Origin: Micromonospora yangpuensis
Lineage (GTDB): Bacteria > Actinomycetota > Actinomycetes > Mycobacteriales > Micromonosporaceae
Direction of reading: 5' to 3'
Assembly (NCBI RefSeq): GCF_900091615.1
Contig: NZ_FMIA01000002.1
Coordinates: 2,480,001 to 2,544,000 of the forward strand
Length of the DNA: 64,000 nucleotides
A program made the translations under genes and the position numbers. Below are positions 9,893-20,858 of the stretch, piece after piece. Position 1 is the stretch's first letter; every line of letters starts with the position of its first letter. Under the pieces are notes generated by a model. It did no database searches. It was not told the origin of the DNA and saw only the letters and a list, made by a program, of their open reading frames with translations.

Positions 9893-11404
9893 ATGGAGAC
9901 CCCCGCCGACGCGCGCGCCCGCCGACTCTTCGGTGGTAGCGCGCGGGCCCTCGGTGACCTGGCCGGCAGCCCGTTCCGGGCCGACCGGGACCGGATCGTC
10001 AGCTCACCGTTCTTCGCCCGGCTGGGCGGGGTCACCCAGGTGGTCAGCCCCGGCGGATCCGGGCTGCTGCTGCACAACCGGCTGACCCACAGCCTCAAGG
10101 TCGCCCAGGTGGCCCGGGCGATCGCCGAACGGCTCACCGCCGACGAGGACCGGCGCGCCCTACTGGTCGACCTCGGCGGCTGCGACCCGGACGTGGTGGA
10201 GGCCGCCGCGCTCGCCCACGACCTCGGCCACCCGCCCTTCGGGCATCTGGGGGAGCGGGTGCTGGACCGGCTGGCCCGGCAGCGGCTCGGGCTCACCGAC
10301 GGGTTCGAGGGCAACGCGCAGTCGTACCGGATCGTCACCAGCACCGAGATCCGCGGCGCCGCCACCACCGGTCTCGACCTGACCGCGGCGGTCCGCGCGG
10401 CGCTGCTGAAGTACCCGTGGACCCGGCTGGACCATCCCGACCCGCACCCCCGCCACCTCGACCCGCCCCCGCGCGGGGCCACCGTGCCCCCCGACGACCC
10501 GGAGAGCGGCTCGTCGAAGTTCGGCGCGTACCGCACCGAGCTGGAGGACCTGCGGCAGGCACGGGCACCCTTCGTCGGCCGGATCGCCGACTGGCAGCAG
10601 ACCGTCGAGGCGTCGGTGATGGACACTGCCGACGACATCGCGTACGCCATCCACGACGTCGAGGACTTCTACCGGGTCGGGGTGCTCCAGCAGGGGGCGG
10701 TGTCCGCCGAGCTGATGGCCTGGCAGCGGGAGAGCGGACACTTCCGGGCGGTCACCGGCCCGGCGCTGACCGGGGCGTCCCGGCGGCCCGGCGCGGCCAT
10801 CGAGCTGCTCCGCCGGCAGCTGCACCACAAGGACGACTGGATCGCCGACGACGAGGCGTTCGCCGCCGCCGTCGAGCACGTCCGGACCGAACTGGTCGAG
10901 GGGCTGCTCGCGCTGCCCTTCGACGGCTCGATCGAGGCCGAGCAGTACGTGGCCCGCTTCTCCGCCCGGTGGACCAACCGGCTGGTCGACGCGATCACCG
11001 TGACCGCACAGCCATCGATGCGCTCCGGGCACGTGCTGCTCGGCTCGGCCCAGTGGCACGAGGTACAGGTGCTGAAGTTCGTCCACCACCGGTTCGTGCT
11101 GGCCCGCCCCGACCTGGCCCTGCACCAGCGGGGGCAGGCCCGGCTGCTGGCCACCCTGGTCGAGGCGTTGTGGGAGTGGCTGCTCGACCCGGAGGAGGAG
11201 TCCCGGCTGCCGCGCCGGCTGCACGACCTGGTCGAACTGGCCGAGGCCGAGCTGCATCCGCGTACCGTCGACCGGATCTCCCGGGCCCGCGGTCGGGCGA
11301 TCATCGACTTCGTCGCCCAGCTCACCGACGGCCAGGCGGTGGCCATGCTGGACGCCCTCTCCGGCCGTTCCGGCGCGCTCTGGACCGACGCCTTCGTCCT
11401 CTGA
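9893..11404 (+). CDS. dgt: Deoxyguanosinetriphosphate triphosphohydrolase-like protein (HD domain)
   Basis: About 503 residues of the dGTPase family, which hydrolyses dGTP or other dNTPs to the nucleoside and triphosphate. The HD metal site is visible: H in NRLTHSLKVAQVAR, the HD pair in AHDLGHPPFGHLGE (about 108-120) and a downstream Asp in DTADDIAYAIHDVEDF. The last motif is the family-typical metal/substrate helix. Length fits the family. The ATG at 9893 is used; an in-frame GTG at 9884 would add three residues. It is transcribed divergently from tex and converges on the metallo-hydrolase gene. Confidence 0.9.
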   Translation: METPADARARRLFGGSARALGDLAGSPFRADRDRIVSSPFFARLGGVTQVVSPGGSGLLLHNRLTHSLKVAQVARAIAERLTADEDRRALLVDLGGCDPDVVEAAALAHDLGHPPFGHLGERVLDRLARQRLGLTDGFEGNAQSYRIVTSTEIRGAATTGLDLTAAVRAALLKYPWTRLDHPDPHPRHLDPPPRGATVPPDDPESGSSKFGAYRTELEDLRQARAPFVGRIADWQQTVEASVMDTADDIAYAIHDVEDFYRVGVLQQGAVSAELMAWQRESGHFRAVTGPALTGASRRPGAAIELLRRQLHHKDDWIADDEAFAAAVEHVRTELVEGLLALPFDGSIEAEQYVARFSARWTNRLVDAITVTAQPSMRSGHVLLGSAQWHEVQVLKFVHHRFVLARPDLALHQRGQARLLATLVEALWEWLLDPEEESRLPRRLHDLVELAEAELHPRTVDRISRARGRAIIDFVAQLTDGQAVAMLDALSGRSGALWTDAFVL

Positions 11405-11552
11405 CCCCCCGCCCGCCGCCGTGCCCGACCCGCCGCCCGCCGTCGTCGAGCCCGGCCCGCCGCCCGCCGCCCGCTGCCGCTGCCGCCCGCTGCCGCCCGC
11501 TGCCGCTGCGGCCCGCCGCCGTGCCCGGCCGGTCGTCCGCCCGCGGTGGGTG
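11405..11552. repeat. Low-complexity CCGC/CTGC tract
   Basis: The bases just after the dGTPase-like stop are built from short repeats of CCGCCGCC and CCGCTGCCGCC. They look like slippage-derived simple sequence with no gene signal. Confidence 0.6.
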
Positions 11553-11553
11553 T

Positions 11554-11606
11554 GAGAGGGGTTCCCCTCTCTACCGGATGCGTTAACAGGGGGCCCTTCC
11601 TTACAC
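11554..11606. terminator. Hairpin plus half of a GGGCCCTTCCTTAC-type element
   Basis: An eight-base inverted repeat, GAGAGGGG and CCCCTCTC (11554-11571), is followed by GCGTTAACAGGGGGCCCTTC and CTTACA. The latter is identical to the right half of the complete element at 45545-45606. It separates the converging dGTPase-like and metallo-hydrolase genes, so it may act as a bidirectional terminator. Confidence 0.65.
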
Positions 11607-11607
11607 G

Positions 11608-12747
11608 TCAGGCGATGGGTTGCCACCAGGGGTCTACCGGGGGTGGGTTGTCGACGACCACCCGTTCACCGGGGCGGGGGACGGCGATCGAGACGTCGCG
11701 GGCCTTGGCCTCGGCCCAGAGCCGGTCGACCGGCTCGGCCCAGTCGTGCAGGGCGAGGTTGAAGGTGGCCCAGTGCACCGGGACGAACAGGCCGCCGCGC
11801 AGGTCGAGGTGGGCGGTCACCGCCTCCTCGGGGAACATGTGGATGGCCGGCCAGGCCCGGTCGTACGCCCCGATCTGCACGAGCGTCGCGTCGAACGGCC
11901 CGTGTTCCGCGCCGATCTCGGCGTACCCGTCGAAGTAGCCGGAGTCCCCGGTGTAGAAGACCCGGCGGTGCGCCCCGGCCACCACCCAGGAGCTCCAGAG
12001 CGTGCCGTCGCGGCGTAGCCCGCGCCCGGAGAAGTGCTGCGCGGCGGTGGCGGTGATCGTCAACCCGCCGACCCGGTGGCCCTGCGACCAGTCCAGCTCG
12101 ATGATCCGCTCGGCCGGCACCGCCCAACGGTCCAGGTGTGCGCCGACGCCCAGCGGGACCAGGAACGGCGCGGACTGGGTGCGGACCAGCTCCCGCACGG
12201 TGGCCATGTCCAGGTGGTCGTAGTGGTCGTGGGAGATCAGGATCGCGTCCACCGGCGGCAGTTCGTCGAGGGTCACCGGGGGCTGGTGGATCCGCCGGGG
12301 CCCGACCGCCGCCGAGGGGGAGCAGCGGTCGCTCCACACCGGGTCGATCAGCACCCGGTGTCCCTCGATCTCGATCAGCGCCGACGCGTGGCCGTACCAG
12401 ACGATGTTCAGTTCCCGCTCGTCGGCGGCGGGTGCGGCGTCCGGGCGGCGCAGCGGCACGGCGGTGCGGGGGCGGCGGCGCTGCTTGCCGAAGATCAACT
12501 CCCGGAGCAGGTTGGGCCCCGGCTCGCTGAGCGTGCTGCGCAGGCCGGCCCGGTTGTGGAAGGTGCCGTCGCGGAACTGCGGCGAGCGGGCCGCCCGTTG
12601 CGCCCGGGCCCCGGTGAGCCGGCCGCCGAGCGCCGCCGGCACGTCGCGGGCCACCCAGGCCACCCCGGCCAGCGCCGCGAGCCCGGCGACCTGCCACAGT
12701 CGGCGGCCGGCGGCCCGCTCCAGTGCCTGCTCCGGTGGTGTCGCCAT
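11608..12747 (-). CDS. MBL-fold metallo-hydrolase (NAPE-PLD/UlaG-like)
   Basis: A 379-residue metallo-beta-lactamase fold protein. The zinc-binding SHDHYDH lies at about 172-178, with further His/Asp ligands in TAAQHFSGRG, FYTGDSGYFDG and FVPVHWATF. The combination resembles the NAPE-PLD-like subgroup. A hydrophobic helix near the N-terminus (WQVAGLAALAGVAWVA) may anchor it to the membrane. ATG 12747 is preceded by GGGAGGGG five bases upstream, which decides the start. The substrate is unknown; phosphodiester or lactone hydrolysis is possible. Confidence 0.85.
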   Translation of the reverse strand: MATPPEQALERAAGRRLWQVAGLAALAGVAWVARDVPAALGGRLTGARAQRAARSPQFRDGTFHNRAGLRSTLSEPGPNLLRELIFGKQRRRPRTAVPLRRPDAAPAADERELNIVWYGHASALIEIEGHRVLIDPVWSDRCSPSAAVGPRRIHQPPVTLDELPPVDAILISHDHYDHLDMATVRELVRTQSAPFLVPLGVGAHLDRWAVPAERIIELDWSQGHRVGGLTITATAAQHFSGRGLRRDGTLWSSWVVAGAHRRVFYTGDSGYFDGYAEIGAEHGPFDATLVQIGAYDRAWPAIHMFPEEAVTAHLDLRGGLFVPVHWATFNLALHDWAEPVDRLWAEAKARDVSIAVPRPGERVVVDNPPPVDPWWQPIA

Positions 12748-12821
12748 CGTCGCCCCTCCCGCCCACGGTTCCCCGGGATACACGTTAGCCACCCGACTGG
12801 CCGTCACACCTGGCAAGGACG

Positions 12822-12850
12822 GCGGTCGGCCACCGACGGTGGCCGACCGC
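12822..12850 (-). terminator. Perfect 13-bp-stem hairpin after the beta-lactamase-like gene
   Basis: GCGGTCGGCCACC and its complement surround a three-base loop (GAC). It lies 41 bases beyond the stop codon of the leftward serine hydrolase gene. There is no T-tract, as is usual in high-GC actinobacteria. Confidence 0.75.
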
Positions 12851-12890
12851 GACGCCGGCCACCGCCGGGCGGTGGCGGAAGGCCCGGCGC

Positions 12891-13967
12891 TCAGCCGCCG
12901 TTGCTCGGCCGGCGCGGTGCCGGCAGGTGGGCCCGGCCACCGCCACTGAGCTGCCCGAGCGCGTCCAGGAACCGGCGGCCCATCCGGGCCCGGGCCGCCA
13001 CCGCCGGGTGGGTCGCCCCGAAGTCGTCCGCGCCGGGCTGACCGTCGGCGAAGAGGGCGTACGTCATCAGCGGCGCCCCGGCCGTGTCGAAGATCACCCC
13101 GGCCTCGTGCCGGGCGTCGACGAACCAGCCCGCCTTGGTCGCCACCCGGGCCCGCTCCGCCGAGGACATCGTGCGTCGGATGCCGTCGGTGAAGGCGACC
13201 GGCGAGCGCAGCAGCCCGAGCAGGAACGCCGTCGACGTCGCGCCGAGCAGGGTGCCGCCGACCAGCGCCCGGAGCAGGTCGTGGGTCTCCCGTGGGGTGC
13301 TGGTGCCGAGGTAGAACCGGTTCGGGTTGGCCACCGGCTCGACCTGGGTGTGCACGAAGCCCTTGGCCCGCAGGATGGCGTTCAGCTCGGCGGCCGGGCA
13401 GACCAGCCCGCAGAGTCGTACGGCGGTGTCGTCGGAGACGGTCAGCAGGTTGGCCAGCACGTGGCCGAGCGTCACCGAGCTGGGGTACGCCCCGTCCAGG
13501 CTGAAGATCCCGTCCCCGCCCGGCACCACGATCGACGCCGTCACCTCCACCCGCTGGGCCAGGGTCAGCAGGCCCCGGTCCACCTTGTCCAGCACCGCCG
13601 TGGCGACCGCGATCTTGTTGACGCTGTACGCCTCGATCCGCTGGTCCGGCTCGTCGGCGACGGCCACCGCCGGCGGACCCGCCGGATCGGTCAGGCTGAC
13701 GTAGGACTGCCAGTTCCCGCCGGCCGCCGCGGTCTCCGCCTCGTAGATGGCCGTCACCCGGGGCACGGCCAGCCGGGGCGAGGCGGCGGGCCGCTCGGTG
13801 GCGGTCAGCTCAGCTCCCGGGGCGGGACGCTCGGCGGCGGCCAGCTGGGGCGCGGCGGCGGGTCGGCCGGCCTGGGCGAGGCCCGGGGTGCCGGCACCGA
13901 GCACGGTGCCGGCGGTCGCCATGGTGCCCAGGCCGATCGCCGCCCTCCGGTTGACCTTCATGTTCAA
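12891..13967 (-). CDS. Class A beta-lactamase-like serine hydrolase, exported
   Basis: A 358-residue protein of the penicillin-recognising serine hydrolase fold. The nucleophile motif is SVNK (115-118), the second motif SDD (178-180, SDN in true class A enzymes) and the third KAG (278-280, KTG in most). The N-terminus VNRRAAIGLGTMATAGTVLG is a Tat-like twin-Arg signal, followed by an Ala/Pro-rich spacer to about residue 65. The motif variants fit the divergent actinobacterial class A-like proteins rather than a proven resistance enzyme. A TTG at 13967 has GGGAG at good spacing; ATG 13961 is the alternative. Confidence 0.82.
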   Translation of the reverse strand: MNMKVNRRAAIGLGTMATAGTVLGAGTPGLAQAGRPAAAPQLAAAERPAPGAELTATERPAASPRLAVPRVTAIYEAETAAAGGNWQSYVSLTDPAGPPAVAVADEPDQRIEAYSVNKIAVATAVLDKVDRGLLTLAQRVEVTASIVVPGGDGIFSLDGAYPSSVTLGHVLANLLTVSDDTAVRLCGLVCPAAELNAILRAKGFVHTQVEPVANPNRFYLGTSTPRETHDLLRALVGGTLLGATSTAFLLGLLRSPVAFTDGIRRTMSSAERARVATKAGWFVDARHEAGVIFDTAGAPLMTYALFADGQPGADDFGATHPAVAARARMGRRFLDALGQLSGGGRAHLPAPRRPSNGG

Positions 13968-14012
13968 CGTCGTCGCTCCCGTCGGGTCGCCGGATCGGCA
14001 GTGGTTGCCCGG

Positions 14013-14915
14013 TCACCCTAGGCGATCCGATCGACGCGCGTGATCCCGTCCGCCCCGCCAGCCGCCGCTTACCGTGCCGCCCGGCGCGGAGGTGAACACC
14101 ACGCCCTCGTGCGGGGCCACCGGCTCGTCGGTGAGGCCGACCCGCCGCATCAGCGGGCCGACCAGCCGGTCGTACACCCCGGGCAGCACGGTGAAGCCGA
14201 ATCGCATCAGCACGTTGATCCGCCCGACCGAGACCTCCCGCCGGGGCCGGTCGGCGCTGCGCACGATCGCCCGCGCCACCCGGGAGGCCGAGGAGACCGG
14301 CGGGGGCGGGCGGCCGATCCGCCCCAGGTAGTTCGCCGCCCGCTGGTAGACCGGCGTGTCCACGCTGCCCGGACTGACCAGGCAGACCTGGACGCCCGGC
14401 AGGTCCCGGCACTCCTGTTGCAGCGCCCGGGCCAGCCCGCGCAGACCCCACTTGCTGGCCACGTACCCGCTCATGTACGGCGCGGTGATGTGCCCCAGCA
14501 CCGACCCGGTCAGCACCAGGGTGCCGGCACCGGTGGCCCGGAAGAGCCGCAGCGCGCTGCGGGCCACCGCCGCGGCGGCGATCAGGTTGGTCCGGACCAC
14601 CTGGTCGAACACGTGCTCCGGTTGCCTGTCGAAACGTCCGTACGCCATCACCGCGGCGGTGTGCACCCACACGTCGACGCCACCGAAGGCCTCGGTGGCG
14701 GCCCGGGCGAGGGCGTCCGGGGCGCCGGCCTCGGCGATGTCGGTAGGCACCGCGACCACCTGTGCGCCGGCGGCCAGGCACTCGGCGCGTACCTCGGTCA
14801 GGGTGTCGGCGTTGCGGGCGGCGAGGACCAGCCGGTCACCGCGCGCGGCGAACGCCCGGGCCGTGGCCCGGCCGATACCGCTCGTCGCGCCGGTGATCAC
14901 GACCGTCCGACTCAC
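14013..14915 (-). CDS. SDR family oxidoreductase
   Basis: A 300-residue classical short-chain dehydrogenase. It shows TGATSGIG (8-15) for NAD(P), the NxA-type segment VWVHTAAVMAYG, the catalytic Ser in LVLTGSVLGHITAP and YVASK. The C-terminal extension after the core (LMRFGFTVLPGVYDRLVGPL) is longer than in minimal SDRs. Translation starts at a GTG that overlaps the TGA of the preceding alcohol dehydrogenase gene (GTGA), so the two are coupled and may act on related substrates. Confidence 0.88.
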   Translation of the reverse strand: MSRTVVITGATSGIGRATARAFAARGDRLVLAARNADTLTEVRAECLAAGAQVVAVPTDIAEAGAPDALARAATEAFGGVDVWVHTAAVMAYGRFDRQPEHVFDQVVRTNLIAAAAVARSALRLFRATGAGTLVLTGSVLGHITAPYMSGYVASKWGLRGLARALQQECRDLPGVQVCLVSPGSVDTPVYQRAANYLGRIGRPPPPVSSASRVARAIVRSADRPRREVSVGRINVLMRFGFTVLPGVYDRLVGPLMRRVGLTDEPVAPHEGVVFTSAPGGTVSGGWRGGRDHARRSDRLG

Positions 14916-16096
14916 GGCGCGAGCACGACCTTGATGCACCCGTCGCTCTTCTCCTGGAACATCTCGTACGCCTGCGGCGCGTCGAGCAGCGGCACCCGGT
15001 GGGTACGCAGATCCTCCACGCCCAGCGGGTCGTCGTCGCCGGCCAGCAGCGGCAGGATCTCGTCGGTCCACCGGCGCACGTGGCACTGGCCCATCCGCAG
15101 CTGGATGCCCCGGTCGAACATCTCCATCAGCGGCAGCGGGTCGGCCTCCCCGCCGTACACGCCGGAGATCGAGACGGTGCCGCCCCGGCGGACCGCCTTC
15201 AGCGCGGCCTTCAGCACGACCAGCCGGTCCCCGCCCACCTTGTCGATCATCGGCTGGGCGACCGCGTCCGGCAGCAGCCCCGCGGCGGCCTGGGCGAACT
15301 TCCCGGTGTTCGAGCCGTGCGCCTCCATCCCGACCGCGTCGATCACCGCGTCCGGCCCCCGCCCGTCGACCAGGTCGATCAGGGCCTCCGGTACGTCGTC
15401 GAGCTTGCTCACGTCGAGCACCTCGATGCCGTGCCGGCGGGCCAGCTCCAGCCGCTCCGGCACCAGGTCCAGGCCGATCACCCGGCCGGCGCCCAGGTGC
15501 CGGCCGACCCGGGCGCAGAACTGCCCCACCGGTCCGAGCCCGAACACGGCGAGGGTGCCGCCGGGCGGGACGTCGGCGTACTTCACCGCCTGCCAGGCCG
15601 TGGGCAGGATGTCGGAGAGGTAGAGGTACCGCTCGTCGGCCCCGGTCTCCGGCACCTTGATCGGCCCGAAGTGCGCCTGTGGCACCCGCAGGTACTCGGC
15701 CTGTCCGCCCGGGACGGACCCGTACAGCGAGGTGTAGCCGAACAGGCTGGCACCCTTGCCCTCGGCGGTGACCTGGGTGGTCTCACACTGGGCGTAGAGC
15801 TGGCGCTGGCACATCCAGCACGAGCCGCAGGAGATGTTGAACGGGACCACCACCCGGTCGCCCGGCTTGAGGTGGGTCACCCCCGCCCCGACCTCCTCGA
15901 CGATGCCCATCGGCTCGTGCCCCAGCACGTCACCGGACTTGAGGTACGGCCCGAGCACCTCGTAGAGGTGCAGGTCGGAGCCGCAGATCGCGGTCGAGGT
16001 GATCCGGACGACCGCGTCGGTCGGCTCCTCGATGCGCGGGTCCGGAACGTCGGACACCCGGACGTCCCGCTTGCCGTGCCAGGTCAGTGCCTTCAT
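14912..16096 (-). CDS. Zinc-dependent alcohol dehydrogenase (formaldehyde dehydrogenase-like MDR)
   Basis: A 394-residue medium-chain dehydrogenase. Catalytic zinc ligands are the Cys in TAICGSDLHLYE and His-Glu in VLGHEPMG; the structural zinc loop is CGSCWMCQRQLYAQC. The NAD site is VFGLGPVGQFCAR. The extended length and the sequence around SLFGYTSLYGSVPGGQAEYL match the glutathione-independent formaldehyde dehydrogenase-like subgroup common in actinobacteria. GAGGGG precedes the ATG. The gene is first in a two-gene operon with the SDR. Confidence 0.9.
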   Translation of the reverse strand: MKALTWHGKRDVRVSDVPDPRIEEPTDAVVRITSTAICGSDLHLYEVLGPYLKSGDVLGHEPMGIVEEVGAGVTHLKPGDRVVVPFNISCGSCWMCQRQLYAQCETTQVTAEGKGASLFGYTSLYGSVPGGQAEYLRVPQAHFGPIKVPETGADERYLYLSDILPTAWQAVKYADVPPGGTLAVFGLGPVGQFCARVGRHLGAGRVIGLDLVPERLELARRHGIEVLDVSKLDDVPEALIDLVDGRGPDAVIDAVGMEAHGSNTGKFAQAAAGLLPDAVAQPMIDKVGGDRLVVLKAALKAVRRGGTVSISGVYGGEADPLPLMEMFDRGIQLRMGQCHVRRWTDEILPLLAGDDDPLGVEDLRTHRVPLLDAPQAYEMFQEKSDGCIKVVLAP

Positions 16097-16186
16097 GGTC
16101 GTCGTCCCCTCTGTCTGCCGTCGGTGGACTGCTACCCGGCAGCGGGGACTTGAACCGGACCGGTGCCCGGCACCGGGCGCGGACGG

Positions 16187-16225
16187 ACCGACCGCCGCAC
16201 CCCGGGCGGGGGTACGGCGGTCGGT
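16187..16225 (-). terminator. Hairpin terminator after sdhB
   Basis: The 10-bp arms CCGACCGCCG and CGGCGGTCGG, plus an A-T pair, enclose a 17-nt G/C-rich loop. It lies 32 bases past the sdhB stop and before the upstream region of the alcohol dehydrogenase gene. Confidence 0.65.
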
Positions 16226-16256
16226 GGGTCGGTGTCGGCTCCGAGGGGCCTGGCGG

Positions 16257-17014
16257 TCAGGTGCCCGGGGTGTCGCCCCGCTTGGCGGTGGCCGTCAGGT
16301 AGTCCCGGTTGAGCCGGCCGATGGTGCTCAGCGGGATGCCCTTCGGGCAGACCACCGTGCACTCGCCGGCGTTGGTGCAGCCACCGAAGCCGGCCTCGTC
16401 GTGCGCGTCGACCATGCCGATCACCCGGGTCTGCCGCTCCGGCTGGCCCTGCGGCAGCAGCGAGAGCTGGGTGACCTTGGCCGCGGTGAAGAGCATCGCC
16501 GAGCCGTTCGGGCAGGCCGCGACGCAGGCGCCGCAGCCGATGCAGGCGGCCGACTCGAAGGCGGCGTCGGCGTTGACCTTGGCCACCGGCACCGAGTGCG
16601 CCTCGGGCGCGCTGCCGGTCGGCACGGTGATGTACCCGCCGGCGGCGATGATGTCGTCGAAGGCGTCCCGGTTGACCACCAGGTCCTTGATGACCGGGAA
16701 GGCGCGGGCCCGCCACGGCTCGATGTCGATCGTCTCGCCGTCGGAGAACTGCCGCATGTGCAACTGGCAGGCGGTGGTGCCGCGCTGCGGCCCGTGCGCG
16801 TCCCCGTTGATCATCAGACCGCACATGCCGCAGATGCCCTCGCGGCAGTCGTGGTCGAAGGCCACGGGCTCCTCGCCGGAGAGGATCAGGCGCTCGTTGA
16901 GCACGTCGAGCATCTCCAGGAACGACATGTCGGGGGAGACGTCGTCGACCTGGTAGGTGACCATCCGACCCTTGTCCTCGGGGCCGGCCTGGCGCCAGAT
17001 GCGTAGGGTCAGGT

Positions 17015-17018
<4 letters not shown>
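16257..17018 (-). CDS. sdhB: Succinate dehydrogenase iron-sulfur subunit
   Basis: A 253-residue SdhB. The [2Fe-2S] ligands are in [15 protein letters not shown] and an earlier part of the plant-type ferredoxin fold. The [4Fe-4S] and [3Fe-4S] cysteines are in [12 protein letters not shown] and [16 protein letters not shown]. It passes electrons from SdhA to the membrane cytochrome and quinone. Its start overlaps the sdhA stop by 4 nt, and it closes the sdhC-sdhA-sdhB operon. Confidence 0.97.
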
Positions 17019-18952
<1,934 letters not shown>

Positions 18953-18954
18953 GG

Positions 18955-19650
18955 TCAGGACACCAATCCGGTGAGTACGGCGAACGGAACCACCAGGAAG
19001 CCGGCGCAGATCACGACGGCGAAGGCCAGGGCCACCGCGCGGGCCCGGCGCTCACCGCCGGGGGTCTGCTGGCCGAGGCTGCGGAGCGCGCTGAACACGC
19101 CGTGCCGCAGGTGGAAGCCGAGCGCGACGATCGAGACGGTGTAGAAGAGCGTGACGTACCAGCGCTCCGGTGCGAAGTCCGCGACCACGTTGGCGAACGG
19201 CCGGCTGGGGTCACCGACCGGGTTCAGGTGGCCGGTGGTCAGGTCCAGCAGGTGGTAGATCACGAAGAGCAGGATGATCACCCCACCCCAGCGCATCGTC
19301 CGGGCGGCGTAGCTGCCCTGGACCTTCTTGCGGTGGGCGTACTTGACCGGGCGGGCGGCGCGGGCGCGCAGCGCGAGCACGGTGGCCGCCCAGATGTGCG
19401 CCAGCACGGCGACGACGAGGCCGGCGCGCAGGATCCAGAGCGCCCAGACCCCGGGCAGGGCCGGCTTGCCGAGGTCCCGCAGCCAGTGCGCGTAGTCGTC
19501 GAACGACGACGCGCCCGCGAAGACCTTCAGGTTGCCGAGCATGTGTGCGATCAGGAACAGCACCAGGACGATGCCCGACACCGCCATGACGGCCTTCAGG
19601 CCGACGTTGGAGCGGATGGGCGACCGGGTTCTCGTGACTACCACAACCAC
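18955..19650 (-). CDS. sdhC: Succinate dehydrogenase cytochrome b subunit
   Basis: A 231-residue membrane anchor with five hydrophobic helices, starting at about [20 protein letters not shown] and ending with [20 protein letters not shown]. Conserved histidines in [27 protein letters not shown] and FHLRHG are candidate haem ligands. There is no separate sdhD, as in the single-anchor b558 type. GTG 19650 is used; a second in-frame GTG is two codons later. It is the first gene of the operon and is divergent from a LysR regulator 72 bp away. Confidence 0.94.
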   Translation of the reverse strand: MVVVVTRTRSPIRSNVGLKAVMAVSGIVLVLFLIAHMLGNLKVFAGASSFDDYAHWLRDLGKPALPGVWALWILRAGLVVAVLAHIWAATVLALRARAARPVKYAHRKKVQGSYAARTMRWGGVIILLFVIYHLLDLTTGHLNPVGDPSRPFANVVADFAPERWYVTLFYTVSIVALGFHLRHGVFSALRSLGQQTPGGERRARAVALAFAVVICAGFLVVPFAVLTGLVS

Positions 19651-19702
19651 GAAGCTAGGAGTTTCCTGGATCAGTCGTCCAATGCATCGAACTCGCAGCC
19701 AT

Positions 19703-19719
19703 GATAGCTATAGGCTATC
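19703..19719. promoter_or_regulatory. Palindromic operator between sdhC and the LysR gene
   Basis: GATAGC and GCTATC are perfect inverted 6-bp arms around TATAG, ending 3 bases before the LysR start codon. It lies in an AT-rich island and covers a TATAGGCTAT sequence that could be the -10 region of the LysR gene. The position fits LysR autoregulation and control of the divergent sdh operon. Confidence 0.65.
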
Positions 19720-19722
19720 GAG

Positions 19723-20655
19723 GTGCAGCTTCATCAGCTGAAGTACTTCGTAGCCGTGGCAGAAGTACGACATTTCACCCAAGCTGCCGATCTCGTCGCC
19801 ATAACCCAGCCGTCGTTGAGTAAGCAAATTCACGCTTTGGAGGCCGACCTCGGGGCACCGCTCTTCGAGCGGGTACGGGGAAACATCACCCTCACCGCCG
19901 CCGGTGAGGTGCTGCTGCCGCTGGCCCGACGGATCCTGGCCGACGTCGACACCGCCACCCGGGAGGTGCAGGAGCTGGTCGGGCTGCGCCGGGGGCGGGT
20001 CCGGCTGGGAGCCACCCCGAGCCTGGCCACCGCGCTCGCCCCACCGGTGCTGCGCCGGTTCCGCGACGCCCACCCCACCGTCGACCTCCAGGTCGAGGAG
20101 GGCGGCTCCCAGGACCTGGTCCGTCACCTGCTCCGCGGTGACCTGGACCTAGCGCTGATCATCATGCCGGCCCAGGGCGCCGATCCGGCACTGCGGGCCG
20201 AGCCGATTCTGCGGGAGAGCCTGGTGGTCGCCTCGGTGGACGAGCTGCCCGCCGCGCGCCCGACCGGCCGGCTGCGGGTGACCGACCTGCGCGACCAGCC
20301 GTTGGTGATGTTCCGCGAGGGCTACGACCTGCGCGACGTCACCCTGCAGGCCTGCCGGGAGGCCGGCTTCGAGCCCTCGTTCGCGGTCGACGGCGGGGAG
20401 ATGGACGCGGTGCTCAGCTTCGTCGAGGCGGGCCTCGGGGTGGCCCTGGTGCCCGGGATCGTCGTGGTGCGCCGCCCCGGGATCCGGGTCACCCCGCTCG
20501 CCCCGCCCGGGGTGCAGCGGACCATCGCGGTGGCCCGTCGGCGGGAGGCGGTGCCCACCCACGCCGGGCGGGAGCTGCGCCGGATCCTGCTCGACTACGT
20601 ACGCGCCGCCACCGAGACCGACGCGCTGCCGCCCGGCGTCGAGCCGCTAGGTTAA
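19723..20655 (+). CDS. LysR family transcriptional regulator
   Basis: A 310-residue LysR protein. The N-terminal winged HTH starts MQLHQLKYFVAVAEVRHFTQ and contains ITQPSLSKQIHALEADLGAP. The effector domain runs from RVRLGATPSLATALAP (about 92) to the end. The N-terminus places the start at GTG 19723, immediately behind the small palindrome. It is divergent from sdhCAB, and the arrangement suggests it senses a metabolite linked to succinate or redox state; the ligand is unknown. Confidence 0.93.
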   Translation: MQLHQLKYFVAVAEVRHFTQAADLVAITQPSLSKQIHALEADLGAPLFERVRGNITLTAAGEVLLPLARRILADVDTATREVQELVGLRRGRVRLGATPSLATALAPPVLRRFRDAHPTVDLQVEEGGSQDLVRHLLRGDLDLALIIMPAQGADPALRAEPILRESLVVASVDELPAARPTGRLRVTDLRDQPLVMFREGYDLRDVTLQACREAGFEPSFAVDGGEMDAVLSFVEAGLGVALVPGIVVVRRPGIRVTPLAPPGVQRTIAVARRREAVPTHAGRELRRILLDYVRAATETDALPPGVEPLG

Positions 20656-20858
20656 ATCCCCCTTAAGGTGTCGATATTACCCGCAAGGGCGCTTTGTTCA
20701 CCTATCGTAGATCCTTGCACGGGGACTAACCTCCCACTTCTCCCATCGAGGCCCAAACCGCACGTGCGGCCGGGGAGTGACGGAGTAACCAGTCCACCCG
20801 GCGGGGCCGCGGTGGCCGGACAGACGATGCGCGGGTTCGCGTGGCAGGGAGGCCACAG
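20656..20858. promoter_or_regulatory. Upstream region of the dTDP-glucose dehydratase gene
   Basis: A 203-bp spacer. Its first half is AT-rich (TTGTTCACCTATCGTAGATC near 20695-20714) and is the likely promoter. A 12-bp perfect palindrome, CCGCACGTGCGG, is at 20758-20769 and could be an operator. No gene is seen. Confidence 0.4.
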
